Of a DNA stretch of 64,000 nt, positions 32,121-41,892 are shown one piece after another; the stretch's first letter is position 1, and each line of letters begins with the position of its first letter. A program made the translations under genes and the position numbers. Source of the DNA: an uncultured Muribaculaceae bacterium (GTDB taxonomy: Bacteria; Bacteroidota; Bacteroidia; Bacteroidales; Muribaculaceae); the NCBI GenBank assembly GCA_958436175.1, contig CAUBJF010000004.1:1-64000 (forward strand), given 5' to 3'. Below the pieces are notes generated by a model that saw only the letters and a list, made by a program, of their open reading frames with translations, had not been told where the DNA came from and did no database searches.

Positions 32121-33941
32121 TCACCCGGCGTGTTTTTTGAAGTTGTCGCGGAGTGTGTCGACGACGTTTATTATGTAGTCTCCGGTCTTTTCGAGTACTC
32201 CGACCATGTCCATATAGTAGATGCCTGCCTGGTATTCATAATGTTTGGCATTTATGTTCCCGACATTTGCGCTACGCAGTGAGTTGCGGTAGTTGTTGAT
32301 CTCGCGTTCCTTGTTGTATGATTCGATAAGACTCTTTCCGCTGACATTCTCGACATCCTTGAGCTGGCCGATCATCATTTCCATGGCCTGCTTGACATAT
32401 GTGTACATATTGTCGATATTGTTGTATATCTCGTCGTTGAAATCGACGTTGGCCTGTATCTTGCGTTCGAGAATCTTGCCGGTACCCATACAGCTGTCGG
32501 CGATGCTCTCTATCTCGCTGACGATGTTCAGCATAGCGGCGATGCGCAGCTTGCCTTCATTGGAGAGTCGGCCTTCGGCGCATCGGTTGAGGTAGTGGGC
32601 TATCTCGAGCTCCATGCGGTCGGATATATCTTCGTATTTCTCAAGCCGTGAGAACAGTTTGTTGAAGTCTTCGCTCTTTTCCTTGGTATGGAGCAAGGTC
32701 TGCGACATGTCCAGCATCCTGCCTACGCGCTCTGCATACACTGCCATCTCCTTCTCTGCCTGGGTAATATTGAGTTCGGAGGCGTTGAGGATACCGCCGG
32801 AGATGAATTTGAGCGTGAACTCCTCGTCGTCGCGGTGCTTGGAAGGCACAATCCACTCGACAAACTTGACGTACAGGTTCGTGAGCCATATCATGATGGA
32901 TACGTTGACGAGGTTGAAAGTTGTGTGGAATAGCGACATTCCGAACGAGACGCTCATCTGCATCATGCCGATGCGTCGTATCACGTCGTGTCCAGCCGGC
33001 AGAGAATTGTCGAAGAGGTGGTTGTATAGCTCGGGGTCAGATACTTCGAGCGCCGAGACATAGTTGTAGAGGGCGTTCGGGTCGCCCTGTCCTATCAGCT
33101 CGGTCAGCCATGCGTTCATGTTGGCGAAGGGCACGAACACGCACAGGCACCATACCGTGCCGAGGAGGTTGAATAAGAGGTGTCCCATCGAGGCTCGCTT
33201 GGCGGCTACGTTACCGCTCATGGACGCTATGATAGGCGTGATGGTCGTACCTATGTTGCTGCCAAGAACCAGGGCGCAGGCGAGGTCGAAAGTAATCCAG
33301 CCTTTGCTGCACATGATCAGGGTGATGGCAAATGTAGCCGCCGACGACTGGATGATCATTGTCAGCAGTACGCCCACCAGACAGAATATCAGGATGGATT
33401 TGATACCGAGGGAGGCATACTGGCGCAGGAAGGCGAAAATCTCGGGATTGCTCTGCAGGTCGGGAACATACTGGCTGATCATGTCCAGGCCCATAAAAAG
33501 GAAAGAGAAGCCGATAAGGAACTCGCCCATCGACTTCGTCTTGCTCTTATTGGTGTATAACAGTACGATTGCCAGCGCAATCAGGGGCAGCACAAAGGCC
33601 GATATGTTGACTTTGAATCCGAACAGTGCGATTACCCATGCCGTGAAGGTAGTACCGACGTTGGCACCCATGATGACAGCCATTGACTGTCCGAGAGTCA
33701 TAAGGCCGGCGTTCACAAAGCTTACCACCATTACCGTCGATGCCGACGAACTCTGGATTAATGCGGTGATGGCAAAACCTGTCAGCAGGCCTGTAAAACG
33801 GTTGCGGGTCATGGCCGACAGTATGTTGCGGAGTCTGTCGCCCGCGGCCTTCTGGAGGCCTTCGCTCATCACTTTCATGCCGTAGAGGAAAAGGCCTACG
33901 GCGCCTAAGAGGCATAAGAAATCGAGTAAATTGTAGTCCAT
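32121..33941 (-). CDS. Na/Pi cotransporter family protein with PhoU-like C-terminal domain
   Basis: This 606-residue protein starts at 33941 (MDYNLLDFLCLLGAVGLFLY). The membrane part (residues 5-385) contains the two inverted QSSS/QSSA repeats of NptA/PNaS transporters: ALIQSSSASTVMVV and MIIQSSAATFAI. The C-terminal cytoplasmic part (about 400-600) is helical and PhoU-like. It would import phosphate with sodium. A promoter precedes it at 33992-34024. Confidence 0.92.
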   Translation of the reverse strand: MDYNLLDFLCLLGAVGLFLYGMKVMSEGLQKAAGDRLRNILSAMTRNRFTGLLTGFAITALIQSSSASTVMVVSFVNAGLMTLGQSMAVIMGANVGTTFTAWVIALFGFKVNISAFVLPLIALAIVLLYTNKSKTKSMGEFLIGFSFLFMGLDMISQYVPDLQSNPEIFAFLRQYASLGIKSILIFCLVGVLLTMIIQSSAATFAITLIMCSKGWITFDLACALVLGSNIGTTITPIIASMSGNVAAKRASMGHLLFNLLGTVWCLCVFVPFANMNAWLTELIGQGDPNALYNYVSALEVSDPELYNHLFDNSLPAGHDVIRRIGMMQMSVSFGMSLFHTTFNLVNVSIMIWLTNLYVKFVEWIVPSKHRDDEEFTLKFISGGILNASELNITQAEKEMAVYAERVGRMLDMSQTLLHTKEKSEDFNKLFSRLEKYEDISDRMELEIAHYLNRCAEGRLSNEGKLRIAAMLNIVSEIESIADSCMGTGKILERKIQANVDFNDEIYNNIDNMYTYVKQAMEMMIGQLKDVENVSGKSLIESYNKEREINNYRNSLRSANVGNINAKHYEYQAGIYYMDMVGVLEKTGDYIINVVDTLRDNFKKHAG

Positions 33942-33991
33942 CTGAGGATTGTGATCATATTCCGGAAGAGCAGTCAGACTCTTCACACTGC

Positions 33992-34024
33992 AAAGATAAT
34001 ATAAAACTTGTAAAAGGTGCAACT
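33992..34024 (-). promoter_or_regulatory. Promoter of the Na/Pi cotransporter gene
   Basis: On the minus strand TATCTTTG (33992-33999) with GTTG 21 bases upstream (34021-34024) fits the Bacteroidota promoter with one mismatch in the upstream element. It lies 51 bases before the start codon. Confidence 0.6.
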
Positions 34025-34100
34025 CATTGCCGCATTGTAACTATGATTTTTTTGTAACCCTGGCACCCGTCAGTAACAGAACAGTCGCCGGCAATCATTT

Positions 34101-34144
34101 CTAAAAAACAAAAAAAGCCCGGGAGCCGAAGCTAATCCCGGGGC
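34101..34144 (-). terminator. Intrinsic terminator of the 34221-35654 gene
   Basis: On the minus strand GCCCCGGGA and TCCCGGGC pair around an 11-base loop and are followed by TTTTTTTGTTTTTTAG. The hairpin lies about 80 bases past the stop codon. Confidence 0.8.
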
Positions 34145-34220
34145 GAAGCAAAACAATCAATATTTTTGTGAACGAGGTCCTGATATGAGGGTGACTGTAT
34201 ATCTTACTTAGAAATTGTAC

Positions 34221-35654
34221 CTATTCTGCCTTAAAATCATCTATATATACCTCTAATGGTGCGAGGGTGTGTATCTCGCTACCGTGAACTTTCAAAATAC
34301 CTTCATTGGATTTGCTTGTATTGGTGGCGATTATGGTTTTCTTGCCATTACCGCTGTCTTTTATCATGTAGTGAATTTCGCCTGTTGCTTCCCAGCCTTC
34401 GGTCGGTTCCTCGATAAGAGAAACATTGTTCTTGACTTCTTCGACCACACCGTTGATGCCGTTGAATATGTCGTCAGGTTTGGTCATGTCGTTCCAGAAG
34501 AAGATACCGGTAGCGCCGTGGATGATGGCGGTGTAGATCTGGCAACGTACATTCTTGACGAAATCTTCGGTTGTTATGTCGCCGGCGTTTGAGTATCCGT
34601 TGCCGTCGAACCACATCCATACAGGGGTGTCCGGGCTGATACCTGCCTTAATGGCATCGACAGCTATCGAGGGGATGGCCGGGTCGACGATTGCATCTGT
34701 GAAAGCATTGATGCTGTAGACATCGCCGCAGTGCTGGAAGTCGGAAGCGCATATCTTGACTGTGTTGAAGACCAGGTCGCGAATTTCTTCCGTACTGAAC
34801 TGTTTAAGATTGCCGACACCGTCGATGCTTTCGGAGAAAATCTGATTGCCACGGTAATCTTTCGAGAGAGCAAGAAGCTCGCGGCCTTTGAACTTGCTGA
34901 GATCCATCCCATCGAATGGCGGCATGCCAGGCAGACTATCGTGTGTTTCGAGGTATTGCTTGACAAACAGATAGCTGTTGCCGTGGGGCGAGCCGAGAAG
35001 ATCTGTGAACACCAGCGTGTTGGGCTGGCGTGACTTGATTGTCTGGTAGATTTTCTCGCCCATCTGCGGATACCATGTCCAGTCGCTGGCGCCCCCCTGA
35101 GCGATTTCGTCGATAGGAGCCCAGATATAGTCCATGTCGCCTTCTGCCTGTATGATGGAGTCGACAACAAAAGAGATTGCCTTTGTGACGATGGAGTCGT
35201 TGATGTTGTTGCGTATCCATGTGCGGGCGCTATAGTCCCAGAAAGGATTGTCCTTGGCGCAGGGAAGGCTCTTCTGGAGTGCGTCGAGGACATCGAAGAA
35301 AGGCATGGAGCCGACAACTTCGATGCGCCCGTGGTCGGTCTGGTCGTTGCCGCAGCGCTGGTAGGCCATGTTGTAGACATTGGAAGCGGCCAGGAAGCGT
35401 CCCATAGCGGCACGGTTGCCGGAGTCGGTGGAGTATTCGGGGCTGTAGTCCATGTAGCCTGGAGCATTCCAGAGACCCATGGCGAAGAAACGTTCATAGA
35501 CGTTTGAACCCGGAGCTTTGCGAAGCGCCCACCCTTCGGATGTCTTCCATTCGGAACTATACTCTTTATCTTTCGATGTCTGTTCCCCCTTACCACAGGA
35601 AACAGCAGCTGCCAGCAAGATACAGAACAGCGTTATTGTGCTTAGTTTATTCAT
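34221..35654 (-). CDS. Secreted lipoprotein of unknown function, glycoside-hydrolase-like
   Basis: This 477-residue lipoprotein has a signal ending AAAVSC at Cys20. I do not recognise its family. The sequence alternates aromatic-rich strands and helices as in TIM-barrel glycoside hydrolases, with acidic residues in strand-end positions (YIWAPIDEIAQGG, VFTDLLGSPHGN, TGIFFWNDMTKP, PVWMWFDGNGYS). The last 70 residues look like a small beta-domain. It stands alone with its own terminator, upstream of the Na/Pi gene and 221 bases downstream of the metallophosphoesterase gene. Confidence 0.7.
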   Translation of the reverse strand: MNKLSTITLFCILLAAAVSCGKGEQTSKDKEYSSEWKTSEGWALRKAPGSNVYERFFAMGLWNAPGYMDYSPEYSTDSGNRAAMGRFLAASNVYNMAYQRCGNDQTDHGRIEVVGSMPFFDVLDALQKSLPCAKDNPFWDYSARTWIRNNINDSIVTKAISFVVDSIIQAEGDMDYIWAPIDEIAQGGASDWTWYPQMGEKIYQTIKSRQPNTLVFTDLLGSPHGNSYLFVKQYLETHDSLPGMPPFDGMDLSKFKGRELLALSKDYRGNQIFSESIDGVGNLKQFSTEEIRDLVFNTVKICASDFQHCGDVYSINAFTDAIVDPAIPSIAVDAIKAGISPDTPVWMWFDGNGYSNAGDITTEDFVKNVRCQIYTAIIHGATGIFFWNDMTKPDDIFNGINGVVEEVKNNVSLIEEPTEGWEATGEIHYMIKDSGNGKKTIIATNTSKSNEGILKVHGSEIHTLAPLEVYIDDFKAE

Positions 35655-35693
35655 AATATGATTGATTGATTGTCTTGCAGCTTATCCCCCATT

Positions 35694-35723
35694 CTATCGC
35701 GCCGACCCTATTCGGCGCGATAG
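35694..35723. repeat. Perfect 12-base inverted repeat
   Basis: CTATCGCGCCGA (35694-35705) and TCGGCGCGATAG (35712-35723) flank a six-base loop in the 221-base gap between the gene at 34221 and the metallophosphoesterase. No T tract follows on either strand except a weak ATTTG on the plus side. It could be a structured leader, a transcription-factor site or a factor-dependent terminator. Confidence 0.6.
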
Positions 35724-35875
35724 ATTTGAGGAATCAGGTTAATGGTTTTATTCGGTCATCTTATTAACCTGAATTACAAAGTGAAAAGAGTATAGCCAAC
35801 ACTTTCCGGTTGTCTTTTCTTTTTCCGGAAAGAAGATGATGGCAAACTAATTACCAGATGCTATATTCGGGCTTC

Positions 35876-36886
35876 TTACTTGAGTATCGCTTTGCTGTCG
35901 TTTCGGTCAAAATGGATACTGTTGATTTTCTGCCCGTCGGAAAGCCTTATCCATGAGTCGATAACAGGCTGTCCTTCTGTGAGTTCGATTACGCGCGCCC
36001 CGTTGGTGCCGAGATTGTTGTAGACGTTGTCGCATCCCGAGAAACGACCGAAGGCGAGAAGTACGTTGTCCCACACCGTGGCGTAATCGTTGTCGTGGTC
36101 ATGGCCTACGAAAGTAGCTATTATGTCGTCGTTCTCTTTCATTGCCGTGAATAGTCCGGAATTAAGGTGCGGGGAGCATACTTCTTCCCCGCGGGTGCCA
36201 CGCAGGCAGGTGCCTACACTCGAGGCTGCTTCTTTGTATTCCGGAAGAGGAATGTGGAAGAATGCGAGTGATTCTACCGGCTTGCCCCCGTTGGCTTCTG
36301 TGAATTTCTTGCTGGCCTTGTCGTACCAGTCTATTTCGTCTCTGTGGATGTAGTCGTACCCCTTGATGTCCTTAAGCCAGCAGTATGTGTTGGAATCGAA
36401 GCAGTAGATGACGGTAGCCACGCTGTCGTTTCTGCTGGAATGTACAGGCAGTATGTAGTTGCTTACGCCTGAGACACCAGGGGTCGTGGAGCTGACATTG
36501 TTCTTGTATGGAATGGTCAGTTCCATAAGTTCCGCCTGGGTCAGTCCCTGCTCGGCATCGTGGTTGCCGAACATGATGCCGAAAGGTACGTTCTTGCTTG
36601 AGAGTACATCCATGACATCGAGCCAGCTCTCGCGCCCCGGTTTGCCGAAAATGAGGTCGCCGGTAACGAGTATCAGATCGGGTTTCTCTGTGTCGATTAC
36701 ACTGTTGACGCAGTCGATGGCTCGTTGCGAGCAATCGACACCGTGTATGTAGTGTAGGTCGCTGAGTTGGACTATTTTGAACTTGCCGTCCTTGTTATAG
36801 CGAAGGTCGGGGGTGGCGGCGAAGGATATGATCGCTGCCATGAGAGCGAAAGCCGAAAGCACTAATCTTGCAGATGTTTTTTTCAT
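35876..36886 (-). CDS. Secreted metallophosphoesterase
   Basis: This 336-residue exported enzyme (signal about residues 1-24, ending IISFAA) has the calcineurin-like metal-binding motifs in order: QLSDLHYIHG, VTGDLIFGKPG, MFGNHDAEQG, a histidine in FFHIPLPEY and VGHDHDND. It would hydrolyse phosphate mono- or diesters in the periplasm or at the surface. The substrate is unknown. Confidence 0.9.
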   Translation of the reverse strand: MKKTSARLVLSAFALMAAIISFAATPDLRYNKDGKFKIVQLSDLHYIHGVDCSQRAIDCVNSVIDTEKPDLILVTGDLIFGKPGRESWLDVMDVLSSKNVPFGIMFGNHDAEQGLTQAELMELTIPYKNNVSSTTPGVSGVSNYILPVHSSRNDSVATVIYCFDSNTYCWLKDIKGYDYIHRDEIDWYDKASKKFTEANGGKPVESLAFFHIPLPEYKEAASSVGTCLRGTRGEEVCSPHLNSGLFTAMKENDDIIATFVGHDHDNDYATVWDNVLLAFGRFSGCDNVYNNLGTNGARVIELTEGQPVIDSWIRLSDGQKINSIHFDRNDSKAILK

Positions 36887-37060
36887 ATGGTGCGTTTTTT
36901 ATGGCTGATAGCCTTAAATTTTTAATAAAGGGCTTAACAAGAAAGCTCTCATTAAATAATACACGGCAGTCGCTTGATATCCCTGAAAATTTTTCATGTT
37001 TAAAAACATATTTTTGGAATTCCTTTGAGAGGCAGTCGCATGAGAGCATTAGGATTCAGT

Positions 37061-37091
37061 CTTGTAGATAGCTTCAAAATTAGTATTTTTG
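37061..37091 (+). promoter_or_regulatory. Promoter of the GlmU-like gene
   Basis: TATTTTTG (37084-37091) with CTTG 19 bases upstream (37061-37064) fits the Bacteroidota promoter with one mismatch, 22 bases before the ATG at 37114. Confidence 0.5.
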
Positions 37092-37113
37092 CACCATAAA
37101 TTAAAGAACTGAA

Positions 37114-38274
37114 ATGAAGAAAATCGTTATTTTCGACGAGGCTGCCGTGCGTACGGCGCTTCTGCCTATGACATACACCCGCCCTGTCGGCGGACTGCGC
37201 GTCGGTATAACAACGATAGCCGAAAAGTGGCAGCACTACCTGCCCGGCGAATATAGCTGGGACGTTGCGGCAGACTATCTGCGCGAGATATATCCCTGTA
37301 CGTACGACGACTGCTCTCTCTTTGTCGCCGGACACATGATCCCCGACAAAGCTCTCGCAGACGCTGTCGGCGCGCTTGTCCCCGGAGAGCGTCTTGTCGA
37401 CGCGGAAGGCGAGACCGTGGCTTTTGTCGGCAGGGATGCTTCTGTGGAGAAGCGTTTCGAATCTGTCCCCACCAAGGTCAAAAGTCTGCCAGACATATTC
37501 CTGCTTGCAGGTGCGCAGATAGAGTCAGATTTCGAGGTACTCACCGAAGGTCGCAGCAGTGCACCACTGAGCGATTCGAACCGTGTGATAGGCGATGCCT
37601 CGAAGATATTTGTCGAAGAAGGCGCGACAGTCGAAGGTGCCATCCTCAATACCACGCATGGACCCGTCTATATTGCAAAAGATGCCGAGATCATGGAGGG
37701 CTCGATGCTTCGCGGCCCCTTCGCGATGTGTGCCCACTCCGTGGTGAACATGGGCACGAAAATCTACCCCGGCACTGTCCTCGGCCCTTTCTGCAAGGTA
37801 GGCGGCGAACTGAACAATGTAGTCATGCAGGGTTATTCCAACAAGGCTCACGACGGTTTCCTCGGCAATGCGGTCATCGGCGAATGGTGCAATCTTGGTG
37901 CCGGATGCGTGGCTTCCAACCTGAAGAATGACTATACGCCCATCCGCCTGTGGAACTACGCTACGCATCGTTTCGACCGTACGGGTCTCCAGTTCTGCGG
38001 ACTCATCATGGGCGACCATTCGAAGGCCGGCATAAATACGATGTTCAATACTGCCACTGTCGTGGGTGTCGGTGTCAATATCCACGGTTCTGGCTTCCCC
38101 CGTAATTTCGTGGCTTCCTTCCTGGAAGGATCTACAGCTGGTTTTACCGAGGTGTCGATGACGAAGTTCTTCGACATTGCTCGCCGCGTCATGGCACGCC
38201 GTGGCCGCGAGCTGACTGATGCGGACTGTCGTATGTTCTACGCAATCCGCGAGGCTGCCGAAGCTTTCAGATAA
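37114..38274 (+). CDS. GlmU-like putative sugar nucleotidyltransferase with left-handed beta-helix
   Basis: This 386-residue protein belongs to a Bacteroidota family annotated as GlmU-like or putative sugar nucleotidyltransferase. The N-terminal half (MKKIVIFDEAAVRTALLPMT) resembles a degenerate nucleotidyltransferase without the clear GxGTRM pyrophosphorylase motif. The C-terminal half (about residues 170-330) has hexapeptide repeats forming a left-handed beta helix (for example VFIEEGATVEGAIL-type and NAVIGEWCNLGAGC), as in acyltransferases. The exact reaction is uncertain. It ends one base before the convergent RluA gene. Confidence 0.82.
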   Translation: MKKIVIFDEAAVRTALLPMTYTRPVGGLRVGITTIAEKWQHYLPGEYSWDVAADYLREIYPCTYDDCSLFVAGHMIPDKALADAVGALVPGERLVDAEGETVAFVGRDASVEKRFESVPTKVKSLPDIFLLAGAQIESDFEVLTEGRSSAPLSDSNRVIGDASKIFVEEGATVEGAILNTTHGPVYIAKDAEIMEGSMLRGPFAMCAHSVVNMGTKIYPGTVLGPFCKVGGELNNVVMQGYSNKAHDGFLGNAVIGEWCNLGAGCVASNLKNDYTPIRLWNYATHRFDRTGLQFCGLIMGDHSKAGINTMFNTATVVGVGVNIHGSGFPRNFVASFLEGSTAGFTEVSMTKFFDIARRVMARRGRELTDADCRMFYAIREAAEAFR

Positions 38275-39210
38275 TCAGGGAACGAGACGGTAGAACCCGG
38301 CCGGGAGCGGCGATGTGAAGTTCATGTCGCGTCTGCTGGTCGGGTGCACGAAGCGCAGAGTCTGCGCGTGGAGGCACAGGCGGTGTATAGGCGACGGTCC
38401 GGAGCCGTATCGGCGGTCGCCGACAATAGGATGTCCGAGATCCTTCATGTGGACGCGGATCTGGTTCTTGCGCCCCGTAGAAAGGCTCAGCTCCACTTTC
38501 GAATACGGCTTGCGGCTTCCGAGTGTCTTGTAGTACGTGATGGCGAGCTTGCCCTTTGTGGGGTCGTTGGTAGAGTAGACCTCGTGGGCGCTATTCTCCG
38601 TGAGATAGGACTTGACGCTGCCCTCCGCCGGTTCGAGGTCGCCTTCGACTATGGCCACGTAGCGGCGCTCCAGAACCATATTGTTCCAGTTGTGCTGCAT
38701 CGTTTCCTTTGCTTCCTGTGTCTTGGCGAACATCATGAGTCCCGATGTGTCGCGGTCGAGACGATGGACGATGAAAAGCTTGTTGCGGGGATCCTTGCGT
38801 TTGAGGTAGTCGCGTATTATCGAGTACGCGGTTCCGTCTTTGATTTTGTCTGTGCCCATGGACAGTAGCCCGTAGCCTTTGTTGACGACGATGATGTCGT
38901 CGTCCTCGTAGACGAGCTGTATTCGCGGATGCGAGAATGTCTGGAATTCGCGCGTTGTGTTGACCTTTACGGAGTCACCCTTGGAGAGTGGGTGGTCGAA
39001 GCGAGTTGTCACCGTGCCGTTGGCCATTACCTGATGATGCTTCAGGAAATCTTTCACCGTGGTGCGCCTGCTGTCGGGCATGGCGGTGAAAAGGAAGTCG
39101 AGCAGAGTGTCCGGACTGCCCTCGCCGACGGTGAATTCTATGATGTTGTCGGGACGGAATACACCCGGCTGTGTGCCAGGTTTGGCTGCTAAGGGTTTAC
39201 GTGGCGACAT
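38275..39210 (-). CDS. RluA-family 23S/tRNA pseudouridine synthase
   Basis: This 311-residue enzyme converts specific uridines in RNA to pseudouridine. An S4-like RNA-binding segment covers about residues 36-85, and the catalytic domain carries HRLDRDTSG with the expected nucleophile Asp152. Further family features are VVNKGYGLLSM and GRKNQIRVHMKDLGHP. It lies 3 bases downstream of topA and is probably co-transcribed with it. Which RluA subtype it is cannot be told. Confidence 0.93.
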   Translation of the reverse strand: MSPRKPLAAKPGTQPGVFRPDNIIEFTVGEGSPDTLLDFLFTAMPDSRRTTVKDFLKHHQVMANGTVTTRFDHPLSKGDSVKVNTTREFQTFSHPRIQLVYEDDDIIVVNKGYGLLSMGTDKIKDGTAYSIIRDYLKRKDPRNKLFIVHRLDRDTSGLMMFAKTQEAKETMQHNWNNMVLERRYVAIVEGDLEPAEGSVKSYLTENSAHEVYSTNDPTKGKLAITYYKTLGSRKPYSKVELSLSTGRKNQIRVHMKDLGHPIVGDRRYGSGPSPIHRLCLHAQTLRFVHPTSRRDMNFTSPLPAGFYRLVP

Positions 39211-39213
39211 GGC

Positions 39214-41568
39214 TTATTTCTTTTTTGTATATCGTTTGGATTTGGCCGGAGCCTCGTCGGCAGCCTTCACTATTGCTTTTGCTTCGTCGAGCGACAGCGA
39301 TGCCGGGTCGGATACGGTTTTGGGGATCTTGTAGTTCTTGCCCTTGTAGGCTATGTATATGCCGTAGCGCCCGTTGAGAATCTGTAGTTCCGGTTCTTCG
39401 TCGAATATGTGGACAATCTTCTTGGCTTCTTTGTCGCGTTTTTCGAGGATGAGCCTGACGGCTTCGTCGAGTGTAATTTCGGCCGGCTGTATGTCGGACG
39501 GAATGGAGACGAACTTGCCGTTGTGGCGGACGTATGGTCCGAAACGGCCTATAGACACCTGTACTTCCTTGCCCTCGAACTCGCCGATGTGACGGGGAAA
39601 TTCAAAGAGCTTGAGAGCTTCCTGGAGGGTTATGTCCGACATAGACTGACCCTGCAGCAGCGATGCGAATCGCGGTTTTGCGTCGCTCTCGGTGCTTCCT
39701 ATCTGCACCACAGGTCCGAAACGTCCTATCTTGACCGATACCGGTTCGCCGGTTTCGGGGTCTGTGCCGAGTTCGCGGGCGCCGAACTTTGGACCGTTGT
39801 TGATTGTGAGCGCCTGGTCGACGACGGGGTGGAACAGGGTATAAAACGCTGCAATCTCGTCTTTCCAGCTCAGCTTCCCTTCCGAAATCTCGTCGAATTT
39901 CTCTTCGATTTTGGCGGTGAAGTTATAGTCGAGGATATCAGGGAAATATTCTGTCAGGAATTCGTTGACAATCATGCCTGTATCTGTCGGCACGAGCTTG
40001 CCCTTGTCGGAACCGGTGGTCTCTGTCAGTGTCTTTTCGGTGACTTTGCCCTCGGAGTCGAGACTGAGGGTATGGTAGTCGCGCTGTACGCCCTCGCGTT
40101 CGCCACGGGTGACGTATTCGCGGTTCTGTATCGTCGAGATGGTCGGAGCATAGGTCGACGGACGGCCTATGCCGAGTTCTTCCATCTTTTTGACGAGCGA
40201 TGCCTCGGTGTATCTCGGGGGCTGCTGCGTGAAACGCTCTATAGCTTCGATATCGGTGTAGGTCATGTCCTGCCCGATCTCAAGGCGGGGAAGGGTAGTG
40301 CCTTCGTCGTCGGTGAGAATTTCGTCGTCATGGCTCTCCTTGTAGACGCGCAGGAAGCCGTCGAATTTGATGACTTCGCCGGTGGCCGAGAATGTAGCTC
40401 CCATTCCGTCGGAGATGTCGACCGTGGTCTTCTCAATGTCGGCATCCGCCATCTGCGATGCTATGGCGCGGCGGCGTATGAGGGTGTAGAGTCGTTTTTC
40501 CTGTTGCGTGGCATCGTCGATTGTCTCTTTGTCGACATAAGTCGGGCGTATTGCTTCATGGGCTTCCTGGGCTCCCTTGCTGTGGGTGTGGTAGCGGCGT
40601 ACATGGAGATATTCGTCGCCGAGGGTATTGCTTATCTGTGCTGAAATGGCTGTAATGGCCTCGTCGGAGAGGTTGAGCGAGTCGGTACGCATGTAGGTGA
40701 TATGTCCGTTCTCGTATAGGCGCTGGGCCACCATCATGGTCTGTGCTACCGTGAAACCGAGCTTGCGCGATGCTTCCTGCTGGAGGGTGGAAGTAGTGAA
40801 GGGAGGTGCCGGCGACTTCTTCATCGGCTTGACGTTGATGGCGCTGACGGAGAATTTGCCGGTTGCACATTCTCCGAGGAATTTCCTGGCCTCCTCCTGA
40901 GTAGGTATTCGGCGCTGGAGTTCGGCCTTGAATGTATGATCCGTGGGTTTGCCGGAACCATCGAGGGGTGTGAAATGTGCTACGACACGGTAATATGGCT
41001 CGCTTACGAATTTCTTGATTTCAAGTTCGCGTTCGACTATCAGACGGACAGCGACCGACTGGACGCGGCCCGCCGAGAGAGCCGGTTTGAGACGTTTCCA
41101 GAGCACGGGCGATAGCTCGAAGCCTACTATGCGGTCGAGGACTCGGCGTGCCTGCTGGGCATCGACGCGCGCGATATCTATGTTGCGGGGATGCTCGATG
41201 GCGTTTAGAATCGCCTTCTTGGTGATTTCATGGAATACGATACGTTTGGTATTGTCGGGTTTGAGACCCAGTACCTCGTAGAGGTGCCATGCAATAGCTT
41301 CTCCCTCGCGGTCCTCATCGGAAGCCAGCCATACGGTGCTCGCTTTGGAGGCTGCTTTGCGAAGCTCGGCAACAAGCTGGCTCTTGTCTTCGGGAATTTC
41401 GTAGATTGGGTTGAAGTCGTGATCCATATCTATGCTGAAGCTTTTCTTCTTCAGGTCGCGTATGTGGCCGTAGCTCGACATGACACGATAGTCTTCTCCA
41501 AGAAATTTTTCTATGGTTTTGGCTTTGGCTGGTGATTCGACGATGACAAGATTTTTCGGCGTACTCAT
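39214..41568 (-). CDS. topA: DNA topoisomerase I
   Basis: This 784-residue type IA topoisomerase relaxes negative supercoils. The start at 41568 (MSTPKNLVIVESPAKAKTIE) gives the Toprim domain at once, with DEDREGEAIAWHL near residue 86. The active-site tyrosine is in GHITYMRTDS near 291. The C-terminal tail has repeated GRFGPxV/GRYGIYI units (topoisomerase C-terminal repeats) in place of four-cysteine zinc fingers, and a basic end. An upstream start at 41646 lies within the probable promoter region. Confidence 0.97.
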   Translation of the reverse strand: MSTPKNLVIVESPAKAKTIEKFLGEDYRVMSSYGHIRDLKKKSFSIDMDHDFNPIYEIPEDKSQLVAELRKAASKASTVWLASDEDREGEAIAWHLYEVLGLKPDNTKRIVFHEITKKAILNAIEHPRNIDIARVDAQQARRVLDRIVGFELSPVLWKRLKPALSAGRVQSVAVRLIVERELEIKKFVSEPYYRVVAHFTPLDGSGKPTDHTFKAELQRRIPTQEEARKFLGECATGKFSVSAINVKPMKKSPAPPFTTSTLQQEASRKLGFTVAQTMMVAQRLYENGHITYMRTDSLNLSDEAITAISAQISNTLGDEYLHVRRYHTHSKGAQEAHEAIRPTYVDKETIDDATQQEKRLYTLIRRRAIASQMADADIEKTTVDISDGMGATFSATGEVIKFDGFLRVYKESHDDEILTDDEGTTLPRLEIGQDMTYTDIEAIERFTQQPPRYTEASLVKKMEELGIGRPSTYAPTISTIQNREYVTRGEREGVQRDYHTLSLDSEGKVTEKTLTETTGSDKGKLVPTDTGMIVNEFLTEYFPDILDYNFTAKIEEKFDEISEGKLSWKDEIAAFYTLFHPVVDQALTINNGPKFGARELGTDPETGEPVSVKIGRFGPVVQIGSTESDAKPRFASLLQGQSMSDITLQEALKLFEFPRHIGEFEGKEVQVSIGRFGPYVRHNGKFVSIPSDIQPAEITLDEAVRLILEKRDKEAKKIVHIFDEEPELQILNGRYGIYIAYKGKNYKIPKTVSDPASLSLDEAKAIVKAADEAPAKSKRYTKKK

Positions 41569-41892
41569 GATGGCTCTTTGAATTTTGGCGGCAAAATTAG
41601 TGAAAACATTTTTATTTAAGGAGTATGGCATCCTAAAAATTAACATGGATGCCTCGTCGGCGGTTCATAAAGTAGGCAGGAGGACATAATAAAGCGGAGT
41701 GGTACAGGAACAAAAGTGTTTCTGTAAACGTTTAGATTACAAGAGATTAGAAATAATTAAACAAAAAGGCGCTCAAATTGTTAGGATTTTATAGTGAAGC
41801 TTTATGCAAAATATGTTAAATTTGCACATTGTTACACCCGAAATTCATACTCGATAATAAATTAAAGTCTAACTAAACTTATTGAATTGAAA
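41569..41892. other. 324-base divergent gap between topA and the DUF2582 gene
   Basis: No gene is seen. The stretch is AT-rich and holds the presumed topA -7 element and, on the plus strand, TAAATTTG (41817-41824), a -7 match 68 bases before the ATG of the small downstream gene, giving a leader of about 60 bases. Confidence 0.5.
41592..41599 (-). promoter_or_regulatory. Likely -7 element for topA
   Basis: TAATTTTG on the minus strand lies 23 bases before the topA ATG. A matching upstream element is not clear. Confidence 0.4.

Noticed and set aside
39409..40644. 411-codon plus-strand open frame
   Set aside because: It lies opposite topA, whose motifs are unmistakable on the minus strand.
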